Of a stretch of 10,094 nucleotides of DNA, positions 1 through 7,224 are shown in pieces. Both the position numbers and the translations under genes were made by a program. The notes beneath the pieces were generated by a model that saw nothing but the letters and a program-made list of their open reading frames with translations, was not told the DNA's origin and made no database searches. The stretch's first letter is position 1. Each line of letters starts with the position of its first letter. This DNA comes from Candidatus Woesearchaeota archaeon (lineage in GTDB: Archaea > Nanobdellota > Nanobdellia > Woesearchaeales > SKIA01), in the NCBI GenBank assembly GCA_007128245.1, contig SKXU01000100.1, positions 1 to 10,094 of the forward strand. The letters are read 5' to 3'.

Positions 1-29
1 AGTGGGATGAATAGGAGGACGTATTTCAT
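1..29 (-). CDS. Start of a truncated unknown gene (N-terminus only)
   Basis: An ATG at 29 overlaps the TGA stop of the zinc-ribbon gene as ATGA. It reads MKYVLLFIP before the window edge cuts it off. The hydrophobic start would fit a membrane segment or signal peptide. The same 4-nt overlap joins three other gene pairs in this window, so a downstream operon partner is plausible. Only nine codons are visible, so no function can be assigned. Confidence 0.45.
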
Positions 30-322
30 GATAACCGATGACCGCAATGACCGCAAAAGTTTGCGAGAGCAGAATTTTTTGCACCACACACAAAGCACAC
101 CCGAGTGTTCGGACTTGCTTCGTTGCGAGGACTGGCTGTGTGATATGAGTGCGTGTTCGTGGTCTCTTTGGTCGCAGCAGAAGACCGCACCATCTTTGCC
201 ACACCCACAACGATAAACAAGATACCAACAGCGATAAAGATGGTGAGCGCAGGAACAAGCATTGCGACGACTGCCACAATAAGCCCGATACCAATCCACG
301 CTATGGGAGGGATGTCTGCCAT
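26..322 (-). CDS. Small membrane protein with C-terminal zinc ribbon
   Basis: The 98-aa product has two closely spaced hydrophobic segments (about residues 7-22 and 25-43), a polar linker (about 46-73), and a C-terminal zinc ribbon of the CxxC-x10-CxxC type with ligands C76, C79, C90 and C93 (CFVCG and CGHCG). Such ribbons are common on short archaeal and bacterial membrane proteins and usually mediate protein or nucleic-acid contacts, but the family role is unknown here. The ATG at 322 is supported by a TATA-like box 27 nt upstream (346-352), giving a leaderless transcript. It lies downstream of the DUF2157/GDYXXLXY operon on the same strand but has its own promoter, which carries one copy of the 21-bp repeat. 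The stop overlaps a further start at 29. Confidence 0.8.
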   Translation of the reverse strand: MADIPPIAWIGIGLIVAVVAMLVPALTIFIAVGILFIVVGVAKMVRSSAATKETTNTHSYHTASPRNEASPNTRVCFVCGAKNSALANFCGHCGHRLS

Positions 323-345
323 GTCAGCACACTGGTGATTTGTGG

Positions 346-352
346 TTTTAAA
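346..352 (-). promoter_or_regulatory. TATA box of the zinc-ribbon gene
   Basis: TTTAAAA on the minus strand, centred 27 nt before the ATG at 322, the spacing of an archaeal leaderless promoter. The 21-bp repeat lies 10 nt further upstream. Confidence 0.6.
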
Positions 353-362
353 TGTTTGTCCT

Positions 363-383
363 CACTGGACACGCCACCACGTA
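363..383 (-). repeat. 21-bp direct repeat, copy 1
   Basis: Identical over 21 bp to 2116-2136 and in the same orientation. Its edge contains CACTGGAC (plus strand, 363-370). It sits between the stop of the GDYXXLXY gene (386-388) and the TATA box of the zinc-ribbon gene. A chance 21-bp match in 10 kb is very unlikely. It may be a regulator binding site or the trace of a duplication or insertion. Confidence 0.85.
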
Positions 384-385
384 AC

Positions 386-910
386 TTAGTACGGAAGTTC
401 TTCTCCCTGAAAACGTAGCGTTTTTACACGCGCTTGTCCTCGTCTATCTATGGCCACTACCAGATGCATCATTCGTTGAGTAGACTCTCTGAGCGTAGCC
501 CCTTGACCACGAGGAATGTAGTACTGTTCAAAACCATACTCTATTGTTGCTCTGTGCAAAGACAGAGAAAAAATTCTTCCTCGTATAAATTCTCCTTGCT
601 CAGGACGCGTCTTAGAGACTCGATCCACGCCTATTACTTGACCACGATCCGTTATTAACGTCACATACACTCTATCCCCTTCAAAAAATTCTTCTCCTGG
701 TGCTAACTCCTCAGTTAAGGTAATCCCGCGTATATGCTCTGGACGAAGATACAAGTATTCTTGCCCCTGAGCAGTTGAGCTTGTAGAAAAAGAAGCTTCT
801 ATAGTCACTTCCTGTCCAGACCAGAAGGGCTGTTGATAATAGAGGATAAATCCTGCGATAATAACAGTCCAAGATAGAGCGACGATAAGAAAGAGCGTTC
901 CTTTGTTCAT
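386..910 (-). CDS. GDYXXLXY domain-containing protein
   Basis: The 174-aa product has one N-terminal membrane segment (about residues 5-25) followed by a non-cytoplasmic beta-rich domain. The family signature appears as GDRVYVTL at 78-85 (G and D kept, the tyrosine replaced by R). A second typical stretch, YGFEQYYIPRGQG, lies at 125-137, where family members have a Y-G-x-E plus P-x-G pattern. GDYXXLXY proteins are membrane-anchored, of unknown biochemical role, and are regularly found next to or fused with DUF2157/DUF4401 membrane proteins. That partner is immediately upstream here, overlapping by ATGA (907-910), so the two are probably translated together and act as a complex. No Shine-Dalgarno site is seen at its start. 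Assignment is strong; function is unknown. Confidence 0.87.
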   Translation of the reverse strand: MNKGTLFLIVALSWTVIIAGFILYYQQPFWSGQEVTIEASFSTSSTAQGQEYLYLRPEHIRGITLTEELAPGEEFFEGDRVYVTLITDRGQVIGVDRVSKTRPEQGEFIRGRIFSLSLHRATIEYGFEQYYIPRGQGATLRESTQRMMHLVVAIDRRGQARVKTLRFQGEELPY

Positions 911-2070
911 GGTGCGTGCACAAACCGTTTTTTGATATTTCCACGCTTTCTCTCAAGAAAAATTCCTGCCACAAGTAACACTACTCCCCCACCAATAAAA
1001 AATACTGAGGAGGGTAAGAGTTCCCACATCCAATCAAAGTATTTTACTGCGATAAAGATGAAAAGCCAGAAAAACCCTATGTTTACCAGTCGAATATCTT
1101 CTTGATTGTATCCTGAATAAATCAGTATACCAATGAATCCAGCGAGGATCACATTAAAAATTATTGCGTAGAGCTCTAGTGCTGTTGGATAGAAAAAAAA
1201 CAGTAACATCATCGCCAGAAGTACTACGCTCACAGGGAGCTCTGCTGCCAGAAGTTTTTTTGGATTTTTCAAAAAAAAGTGCACTGAAACTAGTAAAAAG
1301 GTTACCGCTGCGAGGATAATTACTCCTAATGAGAACATGAGCGGAATATTTGTGAAATAACGCTCTTGAAAAGGAAATGAGAGAAAAAACAGAGAGATCA
1401 TGAGTATCTGCAGACTTACCAGACGATACATTCTTGCGATGCGAGATAAGTCCTCACGCACATAATGTATTCCTCCTAATGCAAGTAGCGCCAAACACCC
1501 TAACACAAAGAGTACAAGGGAAAGCGGCCCTAATGCATCGATAAACCACCAGAGATCTCTTGGAGAGAAAAAAAGTGCTAACCAGTAAAAAAAGAGTACT
1601 GCCACTAACCCTGATAATAGACGATTTTTTAGGATGTATACGAGAGGAAGCACCCCAAGCATCCACAGCAGAATAAGGATGTGACTGCTTGCAGGGATAT
1701 TGTATATCTGTGCGATGAGGATGATTGTTGCGCCAAAGATGAGTGCGCCCAAAAAAATCAGCGAAGCCCCAACTCGAGGAAGATTTCGTTTTTGATACAT
1801 AAATACGTATCCAAGATACGTCGTAAGTAATGTGCTTGATGCAAGGATGAAAACTTTAAGGAGATTTGGGATCGTATCCCAATACGTTGCCATCAACAAA
1901 AGCAGTCCCAACCCAAGCAGTACTGAACCGACTGCAGAGAGTGCAACAATAAACTTATTTGAGCGATTCTCTGATTGTTGCACAGCAATATCTGCACGCA
2001 TCTTTTCTGCTTGCTCACGAGTAATAATCTTGTTTTTTACCCAGCGTTCAATGTTCTCTTCATCAATCAC
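907..2070 (-). CDS. DUF2157 family polytopic membrane protein
   Basis: The 387-aa product opens with a short cytoplasmic helix (IDEENIERWVKNKIITREQA) that matches the DUF2157 N-terminal pattern of a W-x(5)-IIxxEQA motif. About 12 hydrophobic segments follow, with AQIYNI after the third and a C-terminal GGGVVLLVAGIFLERKR typical of the family. I choose the GTG at 2070. The reading frame is open back to a GTG at 2133, but that would translate the 21-bp repeat into a non-conserved cysteine-rich leader and include the TATA box. A TATA element at 2093-2100 lies 26 nt before 2070, fitting a leaderless message. It is the first gene of an operon with the GDYXXLXY protein. The family is implicated in no defined reaction; a membrane or envelope-sensing complex is only a guess. 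Confidence 0.88.
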   Translation of the reverse strand: MIDEENIERWVKNKIITREQAEKMRADIAVQQSENRSNKFIVALSAVGSVLLGLGLLLLMATYWDTIPNLLKVFILASSTLLTTYLGYVFMYQKRNLPRVGASLIFLGALIFGATIILIAQIYNIPASSHILILLWMLGVLPLVYILKNRLLSGLVAVLFFYWLALFFSPRDLWWFIDALGPLSLVLFVLGCLALLALGGIHYVREDLSRIARMYRLVSLQILMISLFFLSFPFQERYFTNIPLMFSLGVIILAAVTFLLVSVHFFLKNPKKLLAAELPVSVVLLAMMLLFFFYPTALELYAIIFNVILAGFIGILIYSGYNQEDIRLVNIGFFWLFIFIAVKYFDWMWELLPSSVFFIGGGVVLLVAGIFLERKRGNIKKRFVHAP

Positions 2071-2092
2071 ATAGAGACTGCAACAAGAAGTG

Positions 2093-2100
2093 TATAAAAA
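2093..2100 (-). promoter_or_regulatory. TATA box of the DUF2157 operon
   Basis: TTTTTATA on the minus strand, centred about 26 nt before the GTG start at 2070. The repeat at 2116-2136 begins 15 nt upstream. This box is the main reason for rejecting the longer reading frame. Confidence 0.65.
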
Positions 2101-2115
2101 GGTATTCGTACACTG

Positions 2116-2136
2116 CACTGGACACGCCACCACGTA
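2116..2136. repeat. 21-bp direct repeat, copy 2, between divergent promoters
   Basis: Exact match to 363-383. It lies between the TATA box of the DUF2157 operon (minus, 2093-2100) and that of the helicase gene (plus, 2138-2146), so a bound protein could affect both. CACTGGAC occupies 2116-2123. The two copies bracket the DUF2157/GDYXXLXY operon as direct repeats. Confidence 0.85.
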
Positions 2137-2137
2137 G

Positions 2138-2146
2138 TTTATAAAT
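2138..2146 (+). promoter_or_regulatory. TATA box and Shine-Dalgarno of the helicase gene
   Basis: TTTATAAAT is centred about 26 nt before the ATG at 2168. AGGTGAT at 2155-2161 is a good match to the archaeal anti-Shine-Dalgarno sequence, 6 nt before that ATG, which also favours 2168 over the GTG at 2162. Confidence 0.65.
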
Positions 2147-2167
2147 GATGAATTAGGTGATGTGTAT

Positions 2168-4186
2168 ATGGAGCACCTTGCGTTTTTGCGTGCAGTAAAA
2201 GAACTGCCGTTTCAGGTCGGAAAAAGCACCCTCGTAGACATTGTGTGCGGGGCTGTGAACAAAAAAATGGTGTCAAACGACACCTACATGGAACTCGAAA
2301 GCTTTGGGGCATTAGAAGGAGTGGCTCCTCGGCAAGCGCGCGCAATACTTGATAAGCTGGTGATGAACGGGTATCTCGTCACGCACGCACCCCCTGACAA
2401 ACCCTACTTTTCACTCGTGCACATCACCGCGAGAGGACATGCAGAGCTCAAAAACCCGTCTTTTGACACGCAAAGCGCGCACACATTTAGTGCTGACGGG
2501 GTTGATGAGCAGAGCAAGCAGCTCATACAAGCGTTTTCTGAGTGGCTTGCGCCATACAATCCTGAGCAGCAACACGCGATCGTGTGCCCAGCAAAAAACG
2601 TTCTTTGCGTTGCAGGAGCGGGAAGCGGAAAAACGACTGTGCTCACGAAACGAGCAGAATTTTTGGTGCGGTTTGCAGGGGTTTCTCCTAAAGATATTCT
2701 TGCGATTACCTTCACACGAAAAGCACGTAAAGAAATGCAGGAGCGACTCGCAGATATCCCTATCACGATAACGACGTTTAACGGTTTTTGTGAGCGACTC
2801 TTGCGCGCCCACGGACAAAACAAGCCCTTAGTGACGTATACACAAAAAATTCGTATCTTTCACGAAGCACTCAAACGAGAAGGGCTTGAGCTTAGAGCTC
2901 TTGTGTACGAGTATTTCTCTGAGCGTCAACGACGAGAAGCAGGCCAGGAAGAGCTTGCGAGAAGACTTGTTAAAGATGTGTATAGCATCCTTGATCATTA
3001 CGCAAACGAAGACCAACCACTACCTGCACAAGGACGCGTGGTGCTCGCAACAACGCTGCTGCGCGTAGCAGGACAGATCAAAACGATCATGGAGGAGCGA
3101 GGAGTGAGTGATTACTCAGGACAACTCACGCAAGCACTGCAGTTGCTTCGAGAACGCCCTGGTGTTGCGCGTCAGTACGCACACATCCTTGTTGATGAGT
3201 ATCAAGATATTAACCGTGCACAACACGAACTCCTCAAACTCTTACACCCAGTACACACATTTGTGGTAGGCGATCCGAGACAAAGCATTTTTGGTTGGCG
3301 AGGATCACACGTAGAGTTCATCCAACAATTCCCTGCTGACGTGACGGTGCAGCTAAAAAAGAATTATCGCTCACACAAGCGCATCGTGGCAGTCATGAAC
3401 AAAGCGATTGCACGCATGGGACTGCCTGATCTTGAAGGGATGCGCAAGGAGCAAGGAGCAGTGCAAGTTCTTTCGTACGACTCAGAAGACCAAGAAGTGC
3501 AGTCAGTAGCGGCAATTGTGTCAAGCATGACAGATAGTGACGTGTTCGTGCTCGCGCGCACAAACAACCAACTCAAAGAAGTATCGCTATTGCTCAAACA
3601 ACTTGGGGTGGCGCACAGCATTAAGCACGAAGACGCTGAAGAAGTAAAAAAAGGAGTGGTGCTCGCAACGGTGCACGCGATTAAGGGCCTTGAAGCAAAG
3701 ACAGTTATTGTGATGGGGTGCACGTCACGCTACTTTCCTTCAAAAGTCTCAGACCACCCCGTAGTAGACCTCATCAAAGACTCCTCAGTGGATAAAGAAG
3801 AAGAAGAGCGGCGACTGTTGTACGTCGCTTTGTCGCGCGCACAAGAAACATTACTGATAACGCACTTTGGCTCGCTCACATACTTTCTTGACGGATGTTT
3901 GACAGAGCAAAAAACGTCTACGCAAAGAAATGACGCGCTGTATGAACAACTGCGTGCTTGGAGGAGTGAGAAGGCGCGTGAAAAAAGCCTTCCGGCATAC
4001 ACCATTCTCTCAGATAAAGCGCTTCGCTCACTCACGCAAGTACTGCCAAAGACGCGCGGAGAACTCCTTGCGGTGCACGGGATTGGGGCGAGCAAGGCTG
4101 AGCAGTACGGTGAAGAGTTACTCAGACTCATTCATCAGCAGTCCTCTCAAGAAGATTCTGCCACGCAACTGCGTCTGGTACATTAA
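2168..4186 (+). CDS. UvrD/Rep-type SF1 DNA helicase with RQC-like and HRDC domains
   Basis: The 672-aa protein is an ATP-dependent, presumably 3'-5' DNA helicase or translocase for repair or recombination. The core shows all SF1A motifs: Q motif YNPEQQ (130-135), Walker A AGAGSGKT (149-156), Ia AITFTRKARKEM (179-190), Walker B DEYQD (343-347), III VVGDPRQSIFGWRG (366-379), IV NYRS (399-402), V around VHAIKGLEAKTVIV (502-515) and VI LLYVALSRAQETLLIT (550-565). Residues 1-95 resemble the RQC winged helix of RecQ helicases (GKSTLVDIVCG, YMELESFGALEG, then a winged-helix end with ITARGHAEL). Residues about 590-658 form an HRDC domain ending in LLAVHGIGASKAEQYGEELL. HRDC on UvrD proteins is known (actinobacterial UvrD2); RQC at the N-terminus is the unusual part. 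The ATG at 2168 has both a TATA box and a Shine-Dalgarno site. The 3' end overlaps the converging PH-domain gene by 59 bp. Confidence 0.92.
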   Translation: MEHLAFLRAVKELPFQVGKSTLVDIVCGAVNKKMVSNDTYMELESFGALEGVAPRQARAILDKLVMNGYLVTHAPPDKPYFSLVHITARGHAELKNPSFDTQSAHTFSADGVDEQSKQLIQAFSEWLAPYNPEQQHAIVCPAKNVLCVAGAGSGKTTVLTKRAEFLVRFAGVSPKDILAITFTRKARKEMQERLADIPITITTFNGFCERLLRAHGQNKPLVTYTQKIRIFHEALKREGLELRALVYEYFSERQRREAGQEELARRLVKDVYSILDHYANEDQPLPAQGRVVLATTLLRVAGQIKTIMEERGVSDYSGQLTQALQLLRERPGVARQYAHILVDEYQDINRAQHELLKLLHPVHTFVVGDPRQSIFGWRGSHVEFIQQFPADVTVQLKKNYRSHKRIVAVMNKAIARMGLPDLEGMRKEQGAVQVLSYDSEDQEVQSVAAIVSSMTDSDVFVLARTNNQLKEVSLLLKQLGVAHSIKHEDAEEVKKGVVLATVHAIKGLEAKTVIVMGCTSRYFPSKVSDHPVVDLIKDSSVDKEEEERRLLYVALSRAQETLLITHFGSLTYFLDGCLTEQKTSTQRNDALYEQLRAWRSEKAREKSLPAYTILSDKALRSLTQVLPKTRGELLAVHGIGASKAEQYGEELLRLIHQQSSQEDSATQLRLVH

Positions 4187-6443
4187 ACACGACAAGCTCC
4201 GCTACTGATGAACCAATCGTGTAGAGCTGCACACAACCGTTACCAAACAATTTATTGGTTGGGCCGTAGTACATGGTGATGTGATCAATGTTTGAGTACG
4301 TAATTGACTGCGTCTGATGATTCCACACTCCTCGCTCACGAAGAACCCGATCCTTGGTCGCAATAAAGATGTAGCGAGACACCTGCCAGAGTCGCAAGGG
4401 CAAAAAAGGCAGCAAAACAATCCATACAAGACCTGAATTCTTCAGGGAAGAACGAGAGGTGTTCAGCACGGTTTGTGAGGGAGTTGCTCCGAGGATGTGC
4501 GCATCCACTGCGTCAAGACGCGCACGAGGATCCTTGATGTAATACGCTGTCAGGCCGTTTGATGAGAGGGCTGCTTGGCGCGTATCAGCAGTGCTGACTC
4601 CGCCAACGTTAATAAAAAGGTGTCCGACAGAGGTGAAGCGATAGTGCGTTGCGAACTGGTCTTTGACGTCTTCGTAGCGAGCAAGCGTTGTTTTCGTCAC
4701 GAAAAACCCTACTCTGTGCTCAACGTGCTCTTCGCCTAGGATGAGGTGTGAGTTTTTGTAGCGAAGCACTCCACCAATACTTGCTATAACGCCGAGCACA
4801 AAAGCTCCTGCCAGCACCCAAATCATGTACTGCGCAGCAAGAATAACCCCTATGATGAGCGCGATGACGAGTGGAGAGATGAGGAGTGCGTGCCTTGCAA
4901 TAAACGCTCCTACAGAGAATTGTGCTTGGTGTGTGGAAACAGGTTTGCTTGTTAAATAGTATTTTTCTTTGAGTTGGGAGAGGAGTGTTTGCGGGTGTTT
5001 GATGTGTCTAAACGAGATGTTTTGGCTTGATGAAAGAGAGTAAAACGTGATGGTGGCAGTGTCAAAGAGCTTGTCGATAAGAGACTGTGTGTACTCAAGG
5101 CCTACGAGCTTGTCGTCAGTAAATTCTTGTGTGCGCCGACTCAAAAACTTTCTACTCATAAACACTCCTCGCTCACGCACCTCATACGTAGTGATGACGG
5201 CTTCAAGAACGCTCTTTCCAAGAGAGAAGACAAACAACAATATGAATAGCGGAATGAACCCAAATAAGGCGACCATCGCAGAATCAAATACTGAAAGTGC
5301 GAAGGCCGCAGCAACAACGATAAGCAGCCATACACCAATAAAAAACCCTGCTGTTAATGAGCGAGGGATGTCCATCGTATAGCTGCCCGTGATGGTGGGA
5401 GCGGTCTTCTTGGTTGTCGTAACAGTTTTTTCAGGGATGTGCGCGCGAGTGCCTGCTGCGCGACCCACGAGAGGAGTGTATGCTTTGGCGAGGGTATCAA
5501 TGGTTTTTTCGAGTTGCTCTCCTCGCGGCATGTGTGCAAAGGAGATGTCTCCTGAGCCTTGACAGGACACAATAATATTTGATGAGCCAAGAATGCGATC
5601 AAACAGGTTTTGTGTGTTGTTACACTCAGCAATGTTTTCTGCAGGAATAAAAGAATCAATTTTTGTCAAAAACCCTTCTTGGTACTCGATAACGTCATCG
5701 TACACACGGTATTCTCGGCGCAGAAGATCTTGTATGCGCACAAACAATATCGTGACAAGAGTTGCTTTCACCAGGCCGAGCACGAGCAAGAGGAAGGGAG
5801 AGCCTGCGAGAGCGGAGATGAGTGAGAAAACCACTCCAGGACCAACAAAGAGGAGGATAAGCGCGAGTTTCCCGATCTCTTTTACAAGGACCGCTGAGAG
5901 AAGCGGCTTTTCTTGTTGGAGCAACTCCTTTTTTTGCAGCGAGAAATCGTTTTGTTGCATTAATTTGCGCAGATGAGCGAAGATATCGTCAGAGTGTTCA
6001 AGCGAGCGAGCATACACTTCTTGACCAGAGGAGCCAGCGGATTCAATAATGATCGTTCCTGTGTTAAACAAGAGGTGCTCAAGAAACGGTTTTCTGAGGG
6101 TGACGTGCGTGATGTTTGTGATGTTGAGCGTGGTTTGGTGGTCAGTCGCAATACCTCCCGTAAAGTAGAGCACCGCGTCATCGTGAAATTCTAAACGCGT
6201 TTTCTTCAGACGCACAGAGACTGCGAACAAGACAAGGGAAAACAGTGCTAATGCGATAGCAAAAATGGCTATGACAGGTATTGAGGCGACAAAGGCCACG
6301 CCGGAAGGGACTACCTCCATAGCGGGGAGGAGGGATGCAATGTTGCGTAGCACGTACACCGCGATTGCTGCTAAGACTGCGAGGATGACTGCTGCGAGGA
6401 GAAGCGGTGTGAAGTAGAACGCTGTTTTGTGCGGCGTGTACAT
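4128..6443 (-). CDS. Membrane protein with five tandem bacterial PH (DUF304/YdbT-like) repeats
   Basis: The 771-aa protein consists of repeated units, each a membrane helix pair followed by a bPH2-type beta domain. I place PH units at about 80-165, 240-325, 415-500, 560-655 and 690-770, recognised by recurring patterns such as YRVYDDVIEYQEGFLTKI, TYEVRERGVFMS and ATKDRVLRERGVW, each followed by an IxxITH/IAEC-like strand and a short LF-N/DR-LFG motif. Membrane segments lie at about 8-33, 48-77, 188-236, 362-412, 514-560 and 668-695. Bacterial YdbS/YdbT proteins have fewer units, so this is a long member. Such proteins are thought to act at the cytoplasmic membrane face, but no reaction is established. 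The ATG at 6443 has a TATA box 25 nt upstream. It is monocistronic, and its last codons overlap the helicase gene antisense. Confidence 0.85.
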   Translation of the reverse strand: MYTPHKTAFYFTPLLLAAVILAVLAAIAVYVLRNIASLLPAMEVVPSGVAFVASIPVIAIFAIALALFSLVLFAVSVRLKKTRLEFHDDAVLYFTGGIATDHQTTLNITNITHVTLRKPFLEHLLFNTGTIIIESAGSSGQEVYARSLEHSDDIFAHLRKLMQQNDFSLQKKELLQQEKPLLSAVLVKEIGKLALILLFVGPGVVFSLISALAGSPFLLLVLGLVKATLVTILFVRIQDLLRREYRVYDDVIEYQEGFLTKIDSFIPAENIAECNNTQNLFDRILGSSNIIVSCQGSGDISFAHMPRGEQLEKTIDTLAKAYTPLVGRAAGTRAHIPEKTVTTTKKTAPTITGSYTMDIPRSLTAGFFIGVWLLIVVAAAFALSVFDSAMVALFGFIPLFILLFVFSLGKSVLEAVITTYEVRERGVFMSRKFLSRRTQEFTDDKLVGLEYTQSLIDKLFDTATITFYSLSSSQNISFRHIKHPQTLLSQLKEKYYLTSKPVSTHQAQFSVGAFIARHALLISPLVIALIIGVILAAQYMIWVLAGAFVLGVIASIGGVLRYKNSHLILGEEHVEHRVGFFVTKTTLARYEDVKDQFATHYRFTSVGHLFINVGGVSTADTRQAALSSNGLTAYYIKDPRARLDAVDAHILGATPSQTVLNTSRSSLKNSGLVWIVLLPFLPLRLWQVSRYIFIATKDRVLRERGVWNHQTQSITYSNIDHITMYYGPTNKLFGNGCVQLYTIGSSVAELVVFNVPDAVAWQNLLERTADE

Positions 6444-6463
6444 ATCTGTGTTTTCGCTGCTTT

Positions 6464-6472
6464 TTTTATATA
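6464..6472 (-). promoter_or_regulatory. TATA box of the PH-domain gene
   Basis: TATATAAAA on the minus strand, centred 25 nt before the ATG at 6443 and preceded by purine-rich GGGAAAG, which could be the BRE. It is the best match to the archaeal consensus in the window. No CACTGGAC element is nearby. Confidence 0.7.
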
Positions 6473-6485
6473 CTTTCCCTATTCA

Positions 6486-6494
6486 TTTAAATAT
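6486..6494 (+). promoter_or_regulatory. TATA box of the 6519 operon
   Basis: TTTAAATAT is centred about 29 nt before the ATG at 6519. It lies about 14 bp from the divergent TATA box of the PH-domain gene, so the two promoters share a 75-bp intergenic region and could compete. Confidence 0.55.
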
Positions 6495-6518
6495 TATTGC
6501 GTACATTAGTATACTGAT

Positions 6519-6872
6519 ATGGTAAATAAGCTCTTAGTTGTTACAGGAATCCTTACGTTTGTTCTCGTCACCGCAGCAGTCGCAGCACAACTCGCATACG
6601 CACACGAACCAGAGTGCGCACTACGAGAATTTGATTGCGCCGTCGAACGAGACGGCGATACCGTACGCGTAAGCGTAGACGTAGACGCACAAGACGTGCG
6701 CCTTACAGTACGCGGAGACTGCGTAGCAGAACCAGCGTTCTCCGCAAAAGGTGGAAGCGTTCTGGTGGAAGCCACGTGTCCGCACAACCAGCCACGTGTT
6801 TCACTAGATGTCGCAGTACTCTACACTGTTGACGGGACGCGCACAGCAGCAACCGGACGCGTTGTCGCATGA
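6519..6872 (+). CDS. Small exported or membrane-anchored beta-rich protein, unknown function
   Basis: The 117-aa product begins with a signal-peptide-like segment: a lysine at residue 4, a hydrophobic core at about 5-23, and a possible AYA cleavage site near residue 28. The mature part (about 90 aa) alternates hydrophobic and polar residues (VRVSVDVDAQDVRLTVRG) like an immunoglobulin-fold beta sandwich, with four cysteines at 33, 40, 68 and 87 that could form disulfides. I do not recognise the family. The ATG has a TATA box about 29 nt upstream and no leader. It overlaps the next gene by ATGA (6869-6872), so the two are co-translated. Its GC content is higher than that of the flanking genes at 9-10 kb. 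Confidence 0.72.
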   Translation: MVNKLLVVTGILTFVLVTAAVAAQLAYAHEPECALREFDCAVERDGDTVRVSVDVDAQDVRLTVRGDCVAEPAFSAKGGSVLVEATCPHNQPRVSLDVAVLYTVDGTRTAATGRVVA

Positions 6873-7066
6873 ACTTTGACGAGCGAGCGCGCAAGCTAGG
6901 CGTTCTTGATATGGGCCTTGTGAAATGGAGCGCAGTATTCTTTACGTTGTTTGTGATTGGAATTTGGCCCGCGTTTGCAGAATGGGTGCTTGGGGTGCAC
7001 TGGGGATGGTTTTTGGCAGGGCCAGTAGTACTGGCGGCGAAGCCGACATATACGTTCTTTCGGTAG
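6869..7066 (+). CDS. Small membrane protein (two predicted TM helices), unknown
   Basis: The 65-aa product has a charged N-terminus (MNFDERARKLG) and two hydrophobic stretches at about 17-38 and 43-57, rich in tryptophan (W20, W33, W39, W45, W47). It is translationally coupled by ATGA overlap to the exported protein upstream, which suggests that the two work together at the membrane. I see no family signature. The start is set by the overlap; no Shine-Dalgarno site is present. Confidence 0.68.
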   Translation: MNFDERARKLGVLDMGLVKWSAVFFTLFVIGIWPAFAEWVLGVHWGWFLAGPVVLAAKPTYTFFR

Positions 7067-7087
7067 GTGAGCGACTATTTAGGTGTG

Positions 7088-7195
7088 TTAGTCGACAATA
7101 AATTCCTTCCAAGTCTCTAAAGCGGAGACAGGGACGCGAGCATCAACAATTACTCCATTCAGATTCACTTTCTTCATGACAAACTTCTTAGACAT
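7088..7195 (-). CDS. Candidate 35-aa small protein
   Basis: A 35-codon ORF in the 200-bp gap between the 6869-7066 gene and the PRTase gene. The peptide starts MSKKFVMKKVNLNGVIVDAR and ends WKEFIVD. It has a basic head and then a mixed segment that could be two strands and a helix. An ATG at 7195 has a TATA-like box (ATATATAC, 7217-7224) centred 26 nt upstream, the same spacing as the certain genes in the window, so transcription is likely. An in-frame ATG at 7204 is also possible but is too close to the TATA box. Family unknown; a short coding gene is more likely than chance, but not proven. Confidence 0.45.
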   Translation of the reverse strand: MSKKFVMKKVNLNGVIVDARVPVSALETWKEFIVD

Positions 7196-7216
7196 GAACT
7201 GCATCGGGTGAATGAA

Positions 7217-7224
7217 GTATATAT
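7217..7224 (-). promoter_or_regulatory. TATA box of the 35-aa ORF
   Basis: ATATATAC on the minus strand, centred 26 nt before the ATG at 7195. It lies downstream of the DprA-PRTase operon, whose last stop is at 7267. Confidence 0.45.

Noticed and set aside
2071..2133. N-terminal extension of the DUF2157 protein from a GTG at 2133
   Set aside because: It would translate the 21-bp repeat and the TATA box into a cysteine-rich leader unlike the family. The GTG at 2070 has the right TATA spacing and the DUF2157 N-terminus begins there.
6635..6832. Plus-strand arginine-rich ORF of 65 codons
   Set aside because: It overlaps the well-supported 6519-6872 gene in another frame. Its arginine-rich bias is a frame-shadow effect of alternating Val/Asp codons.
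7071..7094. Short inverted repeat (CGACT and AGTCG) between convergent genes as a bidirectional terminator
   Set aside because: Only 5 bp per arm and no T-run; expected by chance.
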